From assembly GCF_900115045.1 (NCBI RefSeq), contig NZ_FOVC01000002.1, positions 502,167 through 566,166 of the forward strand: DNA of 64,000 bases, written 5' to 3'. Of the stretch, positions 1 to 11,304 are shown in pieces. A model generated the notes under the pieces. It was not told where the DNA came from, searched no databases, and worked only from the letters and a program-made list of their open reading frames with translations. Position 1 is the first letter of the stretch, and every line of letters begins with the position of its first letter. This DNA is from Izhakiella capsodis. GTDB lineage: Bacteria > Pseudomonadota > Gammaproteobacteria > Enterobacterales > Enterobacteriaceae. The position numbers were made by a program, and so were the translations under genes.

Positions 1-1305
1 AGTGAAGAGGGTGTGGAAACCCGCATGGCGGCTCAGTCATTGCTGGCTATTGAAGAAGCCGACGTGGTGCTGTTTATGGTAGATGCCCGCGCCGGGCTTA
101 TGCCAGCCGATGAGGGCATCGCCAAACATCTTCGTATGCGCGATAAGCCGACCTTCTTAGTGGCAAATAAAACAGACGGCGTGGACACTGATTCAGCGGT
201 TGTCGAGTTTTATGCACTGGGACTGGGAGAGATTTATCCTATTGCGGCCTCGCATGGACGTGGTGTCACCAGCCTGCTGGAAACAGTGCTCCTGCCCTGG
301 ATGAGTGACGAAGAGGTCGATCCACAGCCACTGACCGAAGAGCAGGAAAACGAAGCGTACTGGGCGGAGCAGGAAGCGTTGAACGACGCTGATGCTTCTG
401 AAGAGGACGAAGCGTTTAATCCGCAGGATCTGCCGATAAAGCTGGCAATCGTCGGACGTCCCAATGTGGGTAAATCAACGCTTACAAACCGTATTCTCGG
501 TGAAGATCGTGTGGTGGTATTTGACATGCCGGGTACTACGCGTGACAGCATATATATTCCGATGGAGCGTGACGAACGCGAGTATATTCTGATTGACACC
601 GCCGGTGTACGTAAGCGTGGCAAAGTTACCGAGACGGTAGAAAAGTTCTCGGTAATTAAAACCCTGCAAGCTATTGAAGATGCAAACGTTGTGATGCTGG
701 TTATTGATGCACGCGCGGGTATCTCCGATCAGGATCTTTCGCTACTTGGTTTTATCCTTAATGCCGGACGCTCTTTGGTCATCGTAGTGAATAAGTGGGA
801 TGGCTTATCGCAGGAAGTGAAAGATGAGGTTAAAGAGACGCTGGATTATCGTCTGGGTTTTATCGATTTTGCCCGCGTACACTTTATCTCTGCGTTGCAC
901 GGCAGTGGGGTAGGTAACCTTTTTGAATCGGTAACTGAAGCTTACGACTGTTCTACCCGCCGCGTGAGTACCTCAATGCTGACGCGCATCATGCACATGG
1001 CAACGGACGATCATCAGCCACCGCTGGTACGTGGCCGCCGCGTGAAGCTCAAGTACGCCCATGCCGGTGGATATAACCCGCCGATCGTAGTGATTCACGG
1101 CAATCAGGTTAAAGATCTACCGGATTCGTACAAACGCTATCTGATGAACTATTTCCGTAAATCGCTGAATGTGATGGGAACCCCTATCCGTATCCAGTTT
1201 AAGGAAGGAGATAACCCCTATGCCGGTAAGCGTAATTTGCTGACGCCGACTCAGCAGCGTAAGCGTAAACGTCTGATATCGCACCTCAAGAAGAATAAAC
1301 GCTAA
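1..1305 (+). CDS. der: GTPase Der, 3' part (5' end outside window)
   Basis: Der (EngA) is a double-GTPase that acts in 50S ribosomal subunit maturation. The gene enters the window already open (first codons S-E-E-G-V-E), so roughly the first 55-60 residues, including the first P-loop, lie upstream. The rest of G domain 1 is visible (NKTD near nt 167), then an acidic linker rich in Glu/Asp, then a complete G domain 2 with GRPNVGKST (near nt 452-478), DTAG (near nt 596) and NKWD (near nt 790), and the C-terminal KH-like domain ending in a Lys/Arg-rich tail. The reading frame is intact to TAA and is followed at once by a hairpin terminator. Identity is clear from near-complete agreement with the family. 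Confidence 0.96.
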   Translation, partial: SEEGVETRMAAQSLLAIEEADVVLFMVDARAGLMPADEGIAKHLRMRDKPTFLVANKTDGVDTDSAVVEFYALGLGEIYPIAASHGRGVTSLLETVLLPWMSDEEVDPQPLTEEQENEAYWAEQEALNDADASEEDEAFNPQDLPIKLAIVGRPNVGKSTLTNRILGEDRVVVFDMPGTTRDSIYIPMERDEREYILIDTAGVRKRGKVTETVEKFSVIKTLQAIEDANVVMLVIDARAGISDQDLSLLGFILNAGRSLVIVVNKWDGLSQEVKDEVKETLDYRLGFIDFARVHFISALHGSGVGNLFESVTEAYDCSTRRVSTSMLTRIMHMATDDHQPPLVRGRRVKLKYAHAGGYNPPIVVIHGNQVKDLPDSYKRYLMNYFRKSLNVMGTPIRIQFKEGDNPYAGKRNLLTPTQQRKRKRLISHLKKNKR

Positions 1306-1309
1306 TTTG

Positions 1310-1340
1310 ATCAGGGCCGAATTACCGGTCCTGATTTTTT
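1310..1340 (+). terminator. Rho-independent terminator of der
   Basis: The arms TCAGGGCCG and CGGTCCTGA form a 9-bp stem with one G-T pair around a 6-nt loop, followed by a run of six T. It lies five bases after the der stop codon. Confidence 0.8.
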
Positions 1341-1379
1341 CTAAAGCCGGCTTTTCACATCTGTCATGGAGATTGACCG

Positions 1380-1583
1380 ATGCCTTTATGCCCTCATGAT
1401 AAGCAGCGGCTAAACGAGTCGGCCAGCGGCTTTGACTGCCCGGCCTGCGGCCGTCAGTTTGGTAACCAGCCAGTGTGCCCGGAATGCGTTCAACCGGCTG
1501 AAGTACTCAAAGCATGTGGGGCGGTTGATTTCTTTTGCAAAACGCACGGGATGATTTCCCTCTCGCGCGTCATTGTCTCCTGA
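1380..1583 (+). CDS. yfgJ: YfgJ-type zinc-ribbon protein
   Basis: A 67-residue protein of unknown function that matches the E. coli YfgJ family downstream of der. It is Cys-rich: Cys4, Cys20, Cys23, Cys33, Cys36, Cys46 and Cys53, with two CxxC knuckles (CPAC, CPEC), consistent with one or two zinc-binding ribbons. The segment VLKACGAVDFFC is the most conserved part of the family. A GGAG ribosome-binding site lies eight bases before the ATG. The E. coli genes are in the same order, so annotation by position and sequence agree. The biochemical role is not known. Confidence 0.85.
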   Translation: MPLCPHDKQRLNESASGFDCPACGRQFGNQPVCPECVQPAEVLKACGAVDFFCKTHGMISLSRVIVS

Positions 1584-1684
1584 AGCTGCCTGTCAGCAAA
1601 TTCAGTAGGCCGGAGGGATAACCGTGCTGATCGTGGCAGACAATCTTGCTGAAAAATGAGTGTGCTTTGAACGTCGCCCGGCCG

Positions 1685-3055
1685 TCAGTCGGCAGGGCTT
1701 TTTCTGATGCGGATTCGATGTAATTCAGTCACCTGACTTTCAACCCAACCGTCATCAAGACGGGTTTTCAGTGTATCGCCGGCTTTCAACTGACGCACTT
1801 TCTTAACGACCTTATTGTCGGCAGTGGTTGTCACGCTGAAACCGCGCGCCAGCGTTGCCAGCGGACTGACGCCCTCCAGCTGACCGGCAAGCGTGGCAAA
1901 TCGCTGGTGGCGTTCATTTAGCTGCTGGCCGATGGCCTGGTTCAACTGATAATGCTGTTGTTGCAGCCGCTGCTGCAAACGAGAAATACGTGGCAATGGT
2001 TGCTGATAGCTCAGCCGCTGAGTTGTGCGCTCGTGCTGCTGATTAATACGCTTCAGCCTGCGCTGGATGGCATCAGTCATACGTTGCTGAAGTTGCAGCA
2101 GGGTGCTTTGCTGACGAGCCAGACGTAGCTGGGGATGCTGCTGCTGCAAACGGTGCGCCAGGCGGGTATAGCCCTGGTTCTGGCGTGCCAGATAATAATC
2201 CATTGCCATATCTAACCGCTGCTGCTGCGACTGCATCTGTCTCAGCAGTTCAATCTGATTACGACTGACCAGTTCAGCGGCGGCTGAGGGGGTAGATGCA
2301 CGCAAGTCGGCGACGTAATCGGCAATGGTGACATCGATTTCATGGCCTACTGCGCTGACCACCGGTATGCGGCTGGCAAAAATTGCCCTTGCCACCTGTT
2401 CATCATTGAAGCTCCACAAATCCTCCAGCGAGCCGCCGCCGCGCCCGACGATCAGCACATCACACTCATCGCGTAAGTTAGCCAGTTCGATGGCCCGGAC
2501 GATCGAGGCTGGTGCTTCGACCCCCTGCACAGGGGTCGGATAGATGATTACCGGTAGAGACGGGTCCCGGCGGTGAAGGATCCGCAGAACGTCATGAAGC
2601 GCAGCGCCGGTCGCAGAGGTGACGATGCCCACCCGATGCGCCGGGTCCGGTAGCGGCTTTTTATGGGCGGCGTTAAACAGCCCCTCGGCACTGAGCCGCT
2701 GTTTTAACTGCTCGAATTGCTGCTGCAATACGCCTTCGCCTGCGGGCTGCATACTTTCAGCGATCAATTGATAGTCGCCGCGTGGCTCATACAGTGTGAT
2801 GGAGGCGCGAACCAATACCTGCTGACCGTTTTGAGGGCGGAAGGCTACGCGGCGGTTGCTATGACGAAACATCGCGCAACGTACCTGCGCGCCGTCGTCT
2901 TTGAGGGTAAAGTACCAGTGCCCGGAAGAGGGTTGAGAGAAGTTAGAGATCTCGGCGCTCAGCCATACCTGCCCCATCTCCTGTTCCAGCAGCTGACGTA
3001 CAGTCGTATTCAGCCGACTAACTGTAAAAATGGTGCCTGACGGAGGTAGCGACAT
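1685..3055 (-). CDS. xseA: Exodeoxyribonuclease VII large subunit
   Basis: XseA is the catalytic subunit of exonuclease VII, which with several XseB copies degrades single-stranded DNA in both directions to oligonucleotides. The protein is 456 residues, the same length as in E. coli. Residues ~1-110 form the OB-fold nucleic-acid-binding domain. The catalytic domain carries [16 protein letters not shown] (near residue 205) and the [12 protein letters not shown] and [12 protein letters not shown] segments. The C-terminal third is Gln/Leu/Arg-rich and predicted helical/coiled coil, as is usual for the family. It is divergent from guaB, with a 169-base shared upstream region. Confidence 0.97.
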   Translation of the reverse strand: MSLPPSGTIFTVSRLNTTVRQLLEQEMGQVWLSAEISNFSQPSSGHWYFTLKDDGAQVRCAMFRHSNRRVAFRPQNGQQVLVRASITLYEPRGDYQLIAESMQPAGEGVLQQQFEQLKQRLSAEGLFNAAHKKPLPDPAHRVGIVTSATGAALHDVLRILHRRDPSLPVIIYPTPVQGVEAPASIVRAIELANLRDECDVLIVGRGGGSLEDLWSFNDEQVARAIFASRIPVVSAVGHEIDVTIADYVADLRASTPSAAAELVSRNQIELLRQMQSQQQRLDMAMDYYLARQNQGYTRLAHRLQQQHPQLRLARQQSTLLQLQQRMTDAIQRRLKRINQQHERTTQRLSYQQPLPRISRLQQRLQQQHYQLNQAIGQQLNERHQRFATLAGQLEGVSPLATLARGFSVTTTADNKVVKKVRQLKAGDTLKTRLDDGWVESQVTELHRIRIRKSPAD

Positions 3056-3147
3056 GTGATAGAAATCAAAGAGTAAATTTGCGAGTTAAGTGACCGATAC
3101 TACATGGCTGTCTGTGGGGATCATAGAGTTTTTGGAAAAAAAGCTGG

Positions 3148-3173
3148 AGGCGATCGGTTACGCCCTGTATAGT
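3148..3173 (+). promoter_or_regulatory. guaBA promoter with PurR-like operator
   Basis: A 16-base site centred at 3155/3156 matches the PurR consensus (ACGCAAACGTTTTCGT) at 10 of 16 positions, and the -10-like hexamer TATAGT follows at 3168-3173. The arrangement resembles the E. coli guaBA promoter, which PurR represses when hypoxanthine or guanine is available. No strong -35 hexamer is visible. Regulation is inferred. Confidence 0.5.
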
Positions 3174-3224
3174 TCAGCAGCAATATTTTATCTGTTCTCA
3201 TTTACCCCAGTTTGAGATATTGCC

Positions 3225-4691
3225 ATGCTACGAATCGCTAAAGAAGCTCTCACATTTGACGACGTCCTGCTCCTCCCCGCTCACTCAACCATTTTGCCCA
3301 ACACTGCCGATCTCAGCACTCAGTTAACCAAAAATATCCGCCTGAATATTCCCATGCTATCTGCAGCAATGGATACCGTGACAGAGGCGAACCTGGCTAT
3401 TGCGCTGGCGCAGGAAGGCGGTCTTGGCTTTATTCATAAAAATATGCCAGTCGAGCGCCAGGCGGAGGAAGTCCGCAGGGTGAAAAAGCATGAAAGTGGG
3501 ATCGTGACCGATCCACAGACGGTGTTGCCTGGCACGCCGCTGAGCGATGTAAAAGCCTTAACTGAACGCAATGGCTTTGCGGGTTATCCGGTAGTCAACG
3601 CCGACAATGAACTGGTCGGCATTATTACCGGGCGTGACGTTCGCTTTGTGACCGATTTGAGTCAGCCGGTATCGGCAGTGATGACGCCAAAAGAGCGTTT
3701 GGTGACGGTTAAAGAGGGTGAGTCGCGCGAAGTCGTATTGCAAAAAATGCACGAAAAGCGCGTTGAAAAAGCGCTGGTGGTTGACGGCAGCTTCCACCTG
3801 AAGGGGATGATCACAGTAAAAGATTTTCAGAAAGCAGAACGTAAACCGAATGCCTGTAAGGACCCACAGGGACGTTTGCGCGTTGGGGCTGCGGTTGGTG
3901 CCGGTGCCGGTAATGAAGAGCGCGTTGATGCGCTGGTCGCAGCCGGTGTCGACGTTCTGCTGATCGACTCCTCGCACGGACATTCGGAGGGCGTGTTGCA
4001 ACGCATTCGTGAAACCCGTGCAAAATATCCTGACCTGGAAATTATTGGCGGCAATATCGCTACCGGTGCAGGGGCACTGGCTCTTGCTGACGCGGGCGTC
4101 AGCGCGGTGAAGGTGGGTATCGGTCCGGGTTCAATCTGTACCACCCGTATTGTTACTGGCGTAGGTGTACCGCAGATCACCGCAATTTCTGATGCGGTTG
4201 CTGCGCTGGAGGGGACCGGCATTCCTGTTATCGCAGATGGTGGCATTCGCTTCTCTGGCGATATTGCGAAAGCTATCGCCGCTGGTGCCTCAGCGGTCAT
4301 GGTTGGCTCAATGCTGGCTGGTACTGAAGAGTCTCCCGGTGAAATCGAACTTTATCAGGGCCGTTCGTTTAAATCCTATCGCGGTATGGGATCGCTGGGC
4401 GCCATGTCAAAAGGCTCCTCCGATCGCTATTTTCAGAGCGATAACGCAGCGGACAAGCTGGTGCCAGAAGGCATTGAAGGGCGCGTTGCTTACAAAGGTC
4501 GTCTGAAAGAGATTGTGCATCAGCAGATGGGAGGCCTGCGTTCCTGCATGGGATTGACCGGATGTGGCAATATCGATGAGCTGCGTACCAAAGCGGAATT
4601 TGTCCGTATCAGCGGTGCCGGTATTGCTGAAAGCCATGTGCATGACGTGACCATTACCAAAGAGTCGCCCAACTACCGCATGGGATCATAA
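3225..4691 (+). CDS. guaB: IMP dehydrogenase
   Basis: GuaB oxidises IMP to XMP with NAD+, the committed step of guanine nucleotide synthesis in the cytosol. The 488-residue protein has the family length. The N-terminal part of the TIM barrel is interrupted at residues ~93-200 by paired CBS domains, which regulate the enzyme through adenine/guanine nucleotides. The catalytic Cys lies in [10 protein letters not shown] at about residue 305, and the mobile flap region contains GSSDRYFQ. It is the first gene of guaBA; guaA follows 73 bases later with a hairpin between them. Confidence 0.98.
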   Translation: MLRIAKEALTFDDVLLLPAHSTILPNTADLSTQLTKNIRLNIPMLSAAMDTVTEANLAIALAQEGGLGFIHKNMPVERQAEEVRRVKKHESGIVTDPQTVLPGTPLSDVKALTERNGFAGYPVVNADNELVGIITGRDVRFVTDLSQPVSAVMTPKERLVTVKEGESREVVLQKMHEKRVEKALVVDGSFHLKGMITVKDFQKAERKPNACKDPQGRLRVGAAVGAGAGNEERVDALVAAGVDVLLIDSSHGHSEGVLQRIRETRAKYPDLEIIGGNIATGAGALALADAGVSAVKVGIGPGSICTTRIVTGVGVPQITAISDAVAALEGTGIPVIADGGIRFSGDIAKAIAAGASAVMVGSMLAGTEESPGEIELYQGRSFKSYRGMGSLGAMSKGSSDRYFQSDNAADKLVPEGIEGRVAYKGRLKEIVHQQMGGLRSCMGLTGCGNIDELRTKAEFVRISGAGIAESHVHDVTITKESPNYRMGS

Positions 4692-4706
4692 TCCCGCTAA
4701 ATTACT

Positions 4707-4730
4707 ACGCCCGGTTAGAGCGGGCGTTCT
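4707..4730 (+). terminator. Hairpin between guaB and guaA
   Basis: ACGCCCG and CGGGCGT form a 7-bp GC-rich stem with a 7-nt loop, followed by only a weak T tract (TTCTTCC). It may be an inefficient terminator that lowers guaA relative to guaB, or a processing/stabilising hairpin. Confidence 0.4.
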
Positions 4731-4764
4731 TCCGCAGTTTTGTCTATGCTCTGGAATTGCCTTA

Positions 4765-6345
4765 ATGACATCGGAAAATATTCATAAGCATCGGATCCTC
4801 ATTCTCGATTTTGGTTCTCAGTATACCCAACTGGTGGCACGTCGCGTGCGTGAGCTTGGCGTATACTGCGAGCTGTGGGCCTGGGATGTAAGCGAAGAGC
4901 AGATCCGCCAGTTTAATCCCAACGGCATTATTCTTTCCGGCAGTCCGGAAAGTACCACGGAGCTTAACAGCCCGCGTGCGCCGGAATACGTCTTCCGCGC
5001 GGGTGTGCCACTGCTCGGCGTATGCTATGGCATGCAAACGATGGCAATCCAACTGGGTGGTCGCGTTGAGGGATCAACCGAGCGTGAATTTGGTTATGCT
5101 CAGGTTGAAGTGCAAGCTGAAAGCGCACTGATTCGCGATATTGAAGATACTATCAGCGATGCTGGCAAGCCACTGCTGGATGTCTGGATGAGTCACGGTG
5201 ATAAAGTGACCGCGATCCCGGCTGGCTTTGTCACCGTCGCCAGCACCGAAACGTGCCCGTTTGCCATTATGGCTGACGAAGCAAAACGTTTTTACGGCGT
5301 ACAGTTTCATCCGGAAGTGACGCATACCCGCCAGGGACAGCGTATTCTCGAACGCTTTGTGCGTGATATATGCCGCTGTGAGGCGCTGTGGACACCGGAG
5401 AAGATTATTGAAGACGCCGTCGAACGCCTGCGTCAACAGGTCGGCAGCGACCGAGTTATACTCGGCCTGTCGGGTGGCGTCGACTCCTCTGTGACCGCGA
5501 TGCTGCTGCATCGTGCTATTGGCGAACGACTGACCTGTGTGTTCGTCGATAACGGGCTGCTGCGTCTGAATGAAGCGGAACAGGTTCTGGATATGTTTGG
5601 CGATCACTTTGGTCTGAATATTATTCATGTGCCGGCTGAAACGCGCTTTCTGAATGCGCTGGCGGGCATTGACGATCCCGAGGCCAAACGTAAAACCATC
5701 GGTCGCGTCTTTGTTGAAGTATTCGACGAAGAAGCAGGCAAGCTTGAGGACGTGAAATGGCTGGCCCAAGGGACTATCTATCCTGACGTTATCGAATCGG
5801 CTGCTTCCGCCACCGGCAAAGCGCATGTGATCAAATCACACCACAATGTCGGCGGCTTACCGAAAGAGATGAAGCTTGGGCTGGTTGAACCACTAAAAGA
5901 GCTGTTCAAAGATGAAGTTCGCAAAATCGGCCTTGAGCTGGGTCTGCCCTACGATATGCTCTATCGCCATCCGTTCCCGGGACCAGGCCTCGGTGTTCGC
6001 GTATTGGGCGAAGTGAAAAAAGAGTATTGCGATCTGTTGCGCCGTGCCGACGCCATTTTTATTGAAGAGCTCCACAAAGCCGATCTCTACCAAAAAGTCA
6101 GCCAGGCATTCACGGTATTCCTGCCGGTTCGCTCGGTTGGCGTGATGGGCGACGGCCGTAAATATGACTGGGTGGTTTCACTGCGCGCGGTAGAAACTAT
6201 TGACTTTATGACCGCGCACTGGGCACATCTGCCGTATGAATTTCTCGGTCGCGTTTCTAACCGTATTATCAATGAAATCAACGGTATTTCGCGTGTGGTT
6301 TACGATATCAGCGGCAAGCCGCCAGCGACGATCGAGTGGGAATGA
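4765..6345 (+). CDS. guaA: GMP synthase (glutamine-hydrolysing)
   Basis: GuaA aminates XMP to GMP using glutamine and ATP. It has 526 residues against 525 in E. coli. The N-terminal class I glutamine amidotransferase domain has its nucleophile in GVCYGMQ (Cys ~87) and the His/Glu pair in QFHPEVTH. The ATP pyrophosphatase domain carries the PP-loop [12 protein letters not shown] (near residue 233), and the C-terminal dimerisation domain ends in the conserved [10 protein letters not shown]. One oddity: the normally conserved SGGP turn of the amidotransferase domain reads SGSP here (see findings). It is co-transcribed with guaB and followed by a strong terminator. Confidence 0.98.
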   Translation: MTSENIHKHRILILDFGSQYTQLVARRVRELGVYCELWAWDVSEEQIRQFNPNGIILSGSPESTTELNSPRAPEYVFRAGVPLLGVCYGMQTMAIQLGGRVEGSTEREFGYAQVEVQAESALIRDIEDTISDAGKPLLDVWMSHGDKVTAIPAGFVTVASTETCPFAIMADEAKRFYGVQFHPEVTHTRQGQRILERFVRDICRCEALWTPEKIIEDAVERLRQQVGSDRVILGLSGGVDSSVTAMLLHRAIGERLTCVFVDNGLLRLNEAEQVLDMFGDHFGLNIIHVPAETRFLNALAGIDDPEAKRKTIGRVFVEVFDEEAGKLEDVKWLAQGTIYPDVIESAASATGKAHVIKSHHNVGGLPKEMKLGLVEPLKELFKDEVRKIGLELGLPYDMLYRHPFPGPGLGVRVLGEVKKEYCDLLRRADAIFIEELHKADLYQKVSQAFTVFLPVRSVGVMGDGRKYDWVVSLRAVETIDFMTAHWAHLPYEFLGRVSNRIINEINGISRVVYDISGKPPATIEWE

Positions 6346-6394
6346 TTTCGCGTCCGGCAACAGCCTGCACGTAAAAGCAGCTAAGTACTTCTAG

Positions 6395-6417
6395 GCCCGC
6401 GTAATGCGGGCTTTTTT
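6395..6417 (+). terminator. Rho-independent terminator of guaBA
   Basis: A perfect GCCCGC/GCGGGC stem with a GTAAT loop is followed by six T. It lies 50 bases after the guaA stop. Confidence 0.9.
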
Positions 6418-6627
6418 ATTGGGTATTTTTGGTAGTTGGCCGCAACGGGAAGCACATTTTTTCAATGGGATATTTGATATTGCTCTCAGGTTTCAAATAA
6501 GGGGTTGAAAAGGTCGCTTGCGAAAATACCGGTTGAGTCAGGATCTCTGGAAGGCTGAGGCAGAGTAATGAATAGTAATCTATCTTTTGCACGAGTATAA
6601 GCTACCCACGCTCAGGTAATTGCGCCT

Positions 6628-6834
6628 TTAGCCTTCTCTGTTAATTTTCACAGGGTTCGGGATCGTTGGCGTGCTGGCTTCTTGTAGCTTTTGCTGGTGG
6701 TGAGAGATGGCACCGGGAATAACGAAAATAAGGCGACCGATAAGGATAAAAAAGCTTATCAGCAAAACGATACGGATCATCAAACTTGATTTACGGCGCT
6801 GACGTCGATGAAGTGGGGTTGTGGCGCTGTTCAC
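6628..6834 (-). CDS. yfgG: YfgG-like small membrane protein
   Basis: A 68-residue protein with a basic N-terminus (HRRQRRKSS), one hydrophobic segment (residues ~20-43, IRIVLLISFFILIG and following) and a short polar C-terminus. It resembles E. coli YfgG, a single-span inner-membrane protein also encoded between guaA and ppx, especially in the MTRIVLLISF-like region. The frame stays open upstream, but the GTG at 6834 has AGGA eight bases before it and gives a family-like length. In E. coli, YfgG has been linked to metal and formaldehyde stress; no function can be read from this sequence. Confidence 0.65.
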   Translation of the reverse strand: MNSATTPLHRRQRRKSSLMIRIVLLISFFILIGRLIFVIPGAISHHQQKLQEASTPTIPNPVKINREG

Positions 6835-7046
6835 GCACAGAGTCCTATGTTGTACCCAAATGGGCGAGAGGCCAATTAAGTCACAACCTGGCGTCAGGGT
6901 CAATGACCATTTTGTACAAAAAATGGCTTGTTTTTTACAATCAAAACTGATGACTCTGGATAGTCAACGCGCTCTGAAATGACAACCCATTGCCTGCCGA
7001 GTCTATTTCGCAGGCAGTTGTCGGCAAGACATCCAGACAGAAGGAA

Positions 7047-7655
7047 TTAATCTTTTACAAAGGTTTTTTGTGCAAATAAGGTAGCGAAACGCTGAGAGAT
7101 CCGCTTGCCGTTTTCGTCGGTGCGATGCAACTGACCGACGTTTTCGTTGTATTTCACAATATGCCAGTTGCGGTAATAATGACTAAGTTCGCCCGATTTA
7201 AACGCAAAAGTAAAGTTAGGTTGGCTGGGATAGTCGGGGGTATCCATAGCGGCGACAATCAGGTTATGGCCGTTTTTCCTCGTTGAGGCCTGCATGTCAG
7301 CAATAAGCTGAGGGATGGTTGCAGGCTGTAAAAACATCATCACCACCGTTGACAGAATAAAATCCCAGTTTCCGTTAAAACGGTGATTATTTAGATCCAC
7401 CCACTGAGTTTCTATGCCGGTGAGCTGCTCGGCTTCAATTATCCGGTTCAGGTTTTCCAGGCTGCGCGGGTTGCGATCCCATGCGGTCACCTTGAAACCT
7501 TTGAGATTAAGTAACAGCGTGTTGCGACCATTGCCGCAGCCTAAATCCAGCGCGTTGCCAACGGAAAGCGAAGGGAGCGCAGCAAAAACTTCTGAATGGG
7601 GCGCCGTTAGCGCGTATTTTTGCGTGAAATAGTTATCGGGAAGCGCAGGTTTCAT
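7047..7655 (-). CDS. tehB: TehB-type tellurite methyltransferase
   Basis: A 202-residue class I S-adenosylmethionine-dependent methyltransferase close to E. coli TehB (197 aa). The SAM-binding motif I is LDLGCGNGRN (near residue 37), followed by AWDRN after strand 2, and the family signatures DFILSTVVMMFL, NLIVAAMDT and ELSHYYRNW. TehB methylates tellurite or detoxifies it with SAM. The partner tehA is not adjacent. The gene stands alone on the minus strand where E. coli has yfgF. Only the chromosomal position differs from E. coli, so the family assignment is firm and the physiological substrate less so. Confidence 0.9.
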   Translation of the reverse strand: MKPALPDNYFTQKYALTAPHSEVFAALPSLSVGNALDLGCGNGRNTLLLNLKGFKVTAWDRNPRSLENLNRIIEAEQLTGIETQWVDLNNHRFNGNWDFILSTVVMMFLQPATIPQLIADMQASTRKNGHNLIVAAMDTPDYPSQPNFTFAFKSGELSHYYRNWHIVKYNENVGQLHRTDENGKRISQRFATLFAQKTFVKD

Positions 7656-7701
7656 ATTTATCAGCCCGGTTCAGGCGGCTAACGCCGCCTGTTCAGATAG
7701 G

Positions 7702-9234
7702 TTAGTATTGGTTTTTTTCCTGAACGGTCAGGTTCCAGCCGGTCACTTCTTGCCAGTAATTTTGCTCTTTTTCCAGATCGAGCTGCACCAGATTATTCTG
7801 GCTAAAGAAATTTTGTGGAAACAGCAGCATCCAGTGACCATCGTCGGTTTTTAGCCCCAGCGAAGCTGGCACCGTTGTTGCCTGGCGCTGGTTATTTAGC
7901 AACACACTCAGACGGAGCAGAAAAATCAGCGGCAGGATTTGGCGCTTTTTGAATAGCGTGAAGCGCGGCAGGTCGTCAACCTTAATTGCTTTACGATGAA
8001 AGCGAACGAGGGTTGATAGCAGCATCTGCTGATCCTGATTGAAACCAGGAAGATCGGTATATTGCAGAATATAGGCGGAATGGCGCTGCATACCGCTGTG
8101 GTTGATGGTTAATCCGACCTCATGTAGCATCGCGGCCCACTTTAATAACGCTTCGAGCTGCGGATCGGCTTGTTTATGATTTTGATCGCGCCACTGACCG
8201 TATAGTTCAGTGGCGGTATTCAACACACGACGCGCCTGGTCACTGTCGATGTTGTAACTGCTCGCCAGGCTTTGTGCCGTGCGGCTGCGGATATCGCGGT
8301 GACGGAAGCGGCCCTCCATCTCATAAAGTACCCCCTCACGCAGCGCGCCGTCCGAGAGGCGTAGCTCTTTAATCGCCAGCGCATCAACGATGCCACACAA
8401 AATAGCCAGTCCAGGAACGAAAACTGTTTTACGTTCATCGGAAAGCCCTGGCAGCGTCAGCTCGTCAAAGCTTTTATACTGCATCACCACGTCACTGAGC
8501 TTTTCCAGACGCTCAGGGGTGATAGATTTTTCTTTCTTATCCATAGCGGCCAGCACTTCGCAGACGGCTTTGATGGTGCCTGAGGCGCCCATCGCATATT
8601 CCCATCCAAGCCGCCGGTACTGCCATGAAAGCGGCTCTAACTTTTGTGCTGCCGCCAGTCGGGCGCGGCGGAAGTTCTCTTTATTGATAATGTTGCCGGG
8701 AAAATAGAGCCTGGCAAAGCTGACGCAGCCCATACGCCGGCTCTCCACCAGGCGCGGTTCGAAGTTTTCACCGATCACCAATTCGGTTGAGCCCCCGCCA
8801 ATATCGATAACCAGCTTGCGGCCTTTTTCCGGCTGAGTATGCTCAACGCCCATAAAAATCAGGCGTGCCTCTTCGTTACCGGAGATAACTTCGATGGGGA
8901 ACTGTATGACTTTAGCCGCGCGCTGCAGGAAAACGTCAGCATTTTTTGCCTGACGCAGCGAATGGGTGCCGACGATGGTTACGTGAGCAGGCGTGAATCC
9001 CTGTAATCTTTCTGCAAACAGCGCCAGACATGACAGCCCACGCTGCATCGCTTCCTCGCTGAGATTACTGTCTGCGTCCAGACCATCGGCCAGATGCACA
9101 CGCTGCTTAAGTTTGCCCAGCACCTGCATCGCGCCATCGACAACGCGCGCAATCACCATATGGAAGCTATTTGAACCGAGGTCTACAGCCGCGAATTCCT
9201 GCGGTTTCGGCGTAATTTTATGAGATACGGGCAT
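7702..9234 (-). CDS. ppx: Exopolyphosphatase
   Basis: Ppx removes phosphate processively from the ends of inorganic polyphosphate and also hydrolyses pppGpp. At 510 residues it is close to the E. coli length (513). The actin/Hsp70-like ATPase fold shows [15 protein letters not shown] (residues ~15-29) and [12 protein letters not shown] (near residue 143), with the catalytic Glu in the SGNEEARLI segment. The C-terminal HD-like half contains LHEVG near residue 365. It is three bases downstream of ppk, so the two form the ppk-ppx operon. Confidence 0.97.
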   Translation of the reverse strand: MPVSHKITPKPQEFAAVDLGSNSFHMVIARVVDGAMQVLGKLKQRVHLADGLDADSNLSEEAMQRGLSCLALFAERLQGFTPAHVTIVGTHSLRQAKNADVFLQRAAKVIQFPIEVISGNEEARLIFMGVEHTQPEKGRKLVIDIGGGSTELVIGENFEPRLVESRRMGCVSFARLYFPGNIINKENFRRARLAAAQKLEPLSWQYRRLGWEYAMGASGTIKAVCEVLAAMDKKEKSITPERLEKLSDVVMQYKSFDELTLPGLSDERKTVFVPGLAILCGIVDALAIKELRLSDGALREGVLYEMEGRFRHRDIRSRTAQSLASSYNIDSDQARRVLNTATELYGQWRDQNHKQADPQLEALLKWAAMLHEVGLTINHSGMQRHSAYILQYTDLPGFNQDQQMLLSTLVRFHRKAIKVDDLPRFTLFKKRQILPLIFLLRLSVLLNNQRQATTVPASLGLKTDDGHWMLLFPQNFFSQNNLVQLDLEKEQNYWQEVTGWNLTVQEKNQY

Positions 9235-9237
9235 AGA

Positions 9238-11304
9238 TTAGTCAGTTTGCTCCAAAGATTTAAGATAGGCGTATATGGCCATTTGCGCGCGCACTTTACG
9301 TCGATTACCGCGCGGTACGTAGCTATTGCTGAGCTCTTTATCTAGATTACGGGCTTTAACGGTATCGCTAAACAGAATGTTCATGATATCGATTACACGC
9401 TGCTTGAGAGTCGCATCCAGCAATGGCACCGCGACCTCGATACGAAAGTCAATATTGCGTGTCATCCAGTCAGCGGAGGATAAGTAGACTTTTTTATCGC
9501 CGGCGTTTTCAAAAATATAGACCCTGTCGTGTTCAAGAAAACGATCTACGATACTGATGACGCGAATATTATCGCTGATGCCCGGCAGCTGCGGGATCAG
9601 CGAACACATGCCGCGCACGAGCAGATTAATCGGGACGCCGACGCTGGATGCCGCATATAGCCTGTCTACCAGTCCACCGTCAACCATATTATTCACTTTA
9701 AGCGTGATGCCACCTCGCAGCCCTTGCTGCACGTTGGCAATTTCGTTATCAATTAGTTTGTACAACCGCTCTCGCGAGTTTTGCGGCGATACCAGTAAAT
9801 ACTCGAAATCGACCGGACGATATGGGTTTTCAATGAAATTAAATACCCGACGAACCTCATTAGTAATCCTGGCATCCGCTGTCAGCAGGGAATAATCGGT
9901 GTAAATTCGAGCCGTTTTTTCATTAAAGTTACCGGTACCAATATGGGCGTATCTTACAACCTGCTCACCTTCGCGGCGGCTGATCAAGAACAATTTTGCG
10001 TGAATTTTCAGACCTGGCGCAGAGAAAATAACGTGTACTCCGGCGGCCGTAAGGCGTTTGGCCCAGAGAATATTGGCTTCTTCATCGAAACGGGCTTGCA
10101 GTTCGACCACCACGGTGACTTTTTTACCGTTCCAGGCTGCGTGCATCATGGCGTCCATAATGCGGGAGTCTTTCGCGACGCGGTAAATATTGATTTTTAT
10201 CGATAGCACGCTGGGATCGAACGACGCCTGGCGCAGCAGTTCAAGTACATGTTCGAAGGTGTGGTAGGGATAATACAACAACACGTCGCGCTGGCGGAGA
10301 GCGTCAAATCCGTTGCGAAACTGGCTGAAATAGAGATGGCGCAGTGGCTGCGGCGACCGGTTTACCAGATTGGCTTTGCCGACGTTAGGAAAACTGATGA
10401 AGTCTTTAAAATTATGATAACGTCCCCCCGGCACGACCGAATCGTAGTTATCAATCCCCAGCTTTTTACACAAGAGCTCCACAAGCTCATCAGGCATATC
10501 ACGCTGATATACAAAGCGTACTGGCTCTGCGGTCAGGCGTTGCTTCAGGCTGGAAGACATCAGCTCCATCAGACTTGATTCCATCTCGGTGACCAGGTCG
10601 TACTCCGCGTCGCGGGTCATTTTCATCGAGTAGGTATTAAGTTCATCGTAATCAAAGAAGCCACTGAATATCTCATCTAGGCAAAAACGCAGAATATTAT
10701 CCAGTAAAATCATTGGTTTACGTCGACGCGGTGTTTCGGGAGGCAGATTGATAAAGCGCGGCACCTTATCAGAAGGGATCTCCAGCAGGGCATAGCGAAT
10801 GGTTTCGCCCTGAATAATTTCTACCACCAGATAGGTGTAATCATCTTTGAGGAATACAATCAGGTCAGTATCACGGTTAATCAATATTGGCGTGATATGC
10901 TGGCGTAGCTCCTGACGGAAATAATCGCGCAGCCAGTTCTGCTGATTCGGTGAGAGCTGACGCTCGTTGATCAGGAAAATTTGATTACGCGCCATTTCCA
11001 GTAGCAGTTCGTTATACAGTCCGTCGAACTCCTGCTCCGCCTTTAGCACTCTGGCCTGAATTTTATTCAGCAGGTGGCGCAGTGAGTTAGGCGAGCCTGA
11101 ACCCTGCTCCTCACCAATCAGTATCCGACGTTTTAAATCTGAGAAACGGACCTTATAAAACTCTTCAAGGTTATTAGAGTAGATACCCAGAAAACGCATT
11201 CGCTCAATCAGGGGATTATTTTTATCTGCTGCCTCCTGTAAAACGCGTTCATTGAAGGATAACCAGCTTAACTCTTTTTCAATATATAGTTTTTCCTGAC
11301 CCAT
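9238..11304 (-). CDS. ppk: Polyphosphate kinase 1
   Basis: Ppk polymerises the gamma-phosphate of ATP reversibly into polyphosphate at the inner membrane. Starting at the ATG at 11304 ([10 protein letters not shown]) gives 688 residues, exactly the E. coli length; the frame is open for 17 more codons upstream, but those are not conserved. The N-domain has [11 protein letters not shown], and the head domain follows. The two PLD-like C-terminal domains include KIHAKLFLI, which holds the autophosphorylated His, and [11 protein letters not shown]. The gene precedes ppx and lies downstream of purMN on the same strand, separated by 387 bases. Confidence 0.97.
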   Translation of the reverse strand: MGQEKLYIEKELSWLSFNERVLQEAADKNNPLIERMRFLGIYSNNLEEFYKVRFSDLKRRILIGEEQGSGSPNSLRHLLNKIQARVLKAEQEFDGLYNELLLEMARNQIFLINERQLSPNQQNWLRDYFRQELRQHITPILINRDTDLIVFLKDDYTYLVVEIIQGETIRYALLEIPSDKVPRFINLPPETPRRRKPMILLDNILRFCLDEIFSGFFDYDELNTYSMKMTRDAEYDLVTEMESSLMELMSSSLKQRLTAEPVRFVYQRDMPDELVELLCKKLGIDNYDSVVPGGRYHNFKDFISFPNVGKANLVNRSPQPLRHLYFSQFRNGFDALRQRDVLLYYPYHTFEHVLELLRQASFDPSVLSIKINIYRVAKDSRIMDAMMHAAWNGKKVTVVVELQARFDEEANILWAKRLTAAGVHVIFSAPGLKIHAKLFLISRREGEQVVRYAHIGTGNFNEKTARIYTDYSLLTADARITNEVRRVFNFIENPYRPVDFEYLLVSPQNSRERLYKLIDNEIANVQQGLRGGITLKVNNMVDGGLVDRLYAASSVGVPINLLVRGMCSLIPQLPGISDNIRVISIVDRFLEHDRVYIFENAGDKKVYLSSADWMTRNIDFRIEVAVPLLDATLKQRVIDIMNILFSDTVKARNLDKELSNSYVPRGNRRKVRAQMAIYAYLKSLEQTD

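Noticed and set aside
234..623. 129-codon open frame on the minus strand inside der
   Set aside because: It is antisense to the strongly conserved Der GTPase frame, has no ribosome-binding site and is Ser/Arg/Thr-rich as expected of a shadow.
5074..5826. 250-codon open frame on the minus strand inside guaA
   Set aside because: Long but antisense to conserved GMP synthase sequence, with no family similarity or start signal; long shadows are common in GC-balanced conserved genes.
6991..7016. TGCCTGC/GCAGGCA hairpin between yfgG and tehB as a terminator
   Set aside because: No T tract on either strand, so termination is not supported.
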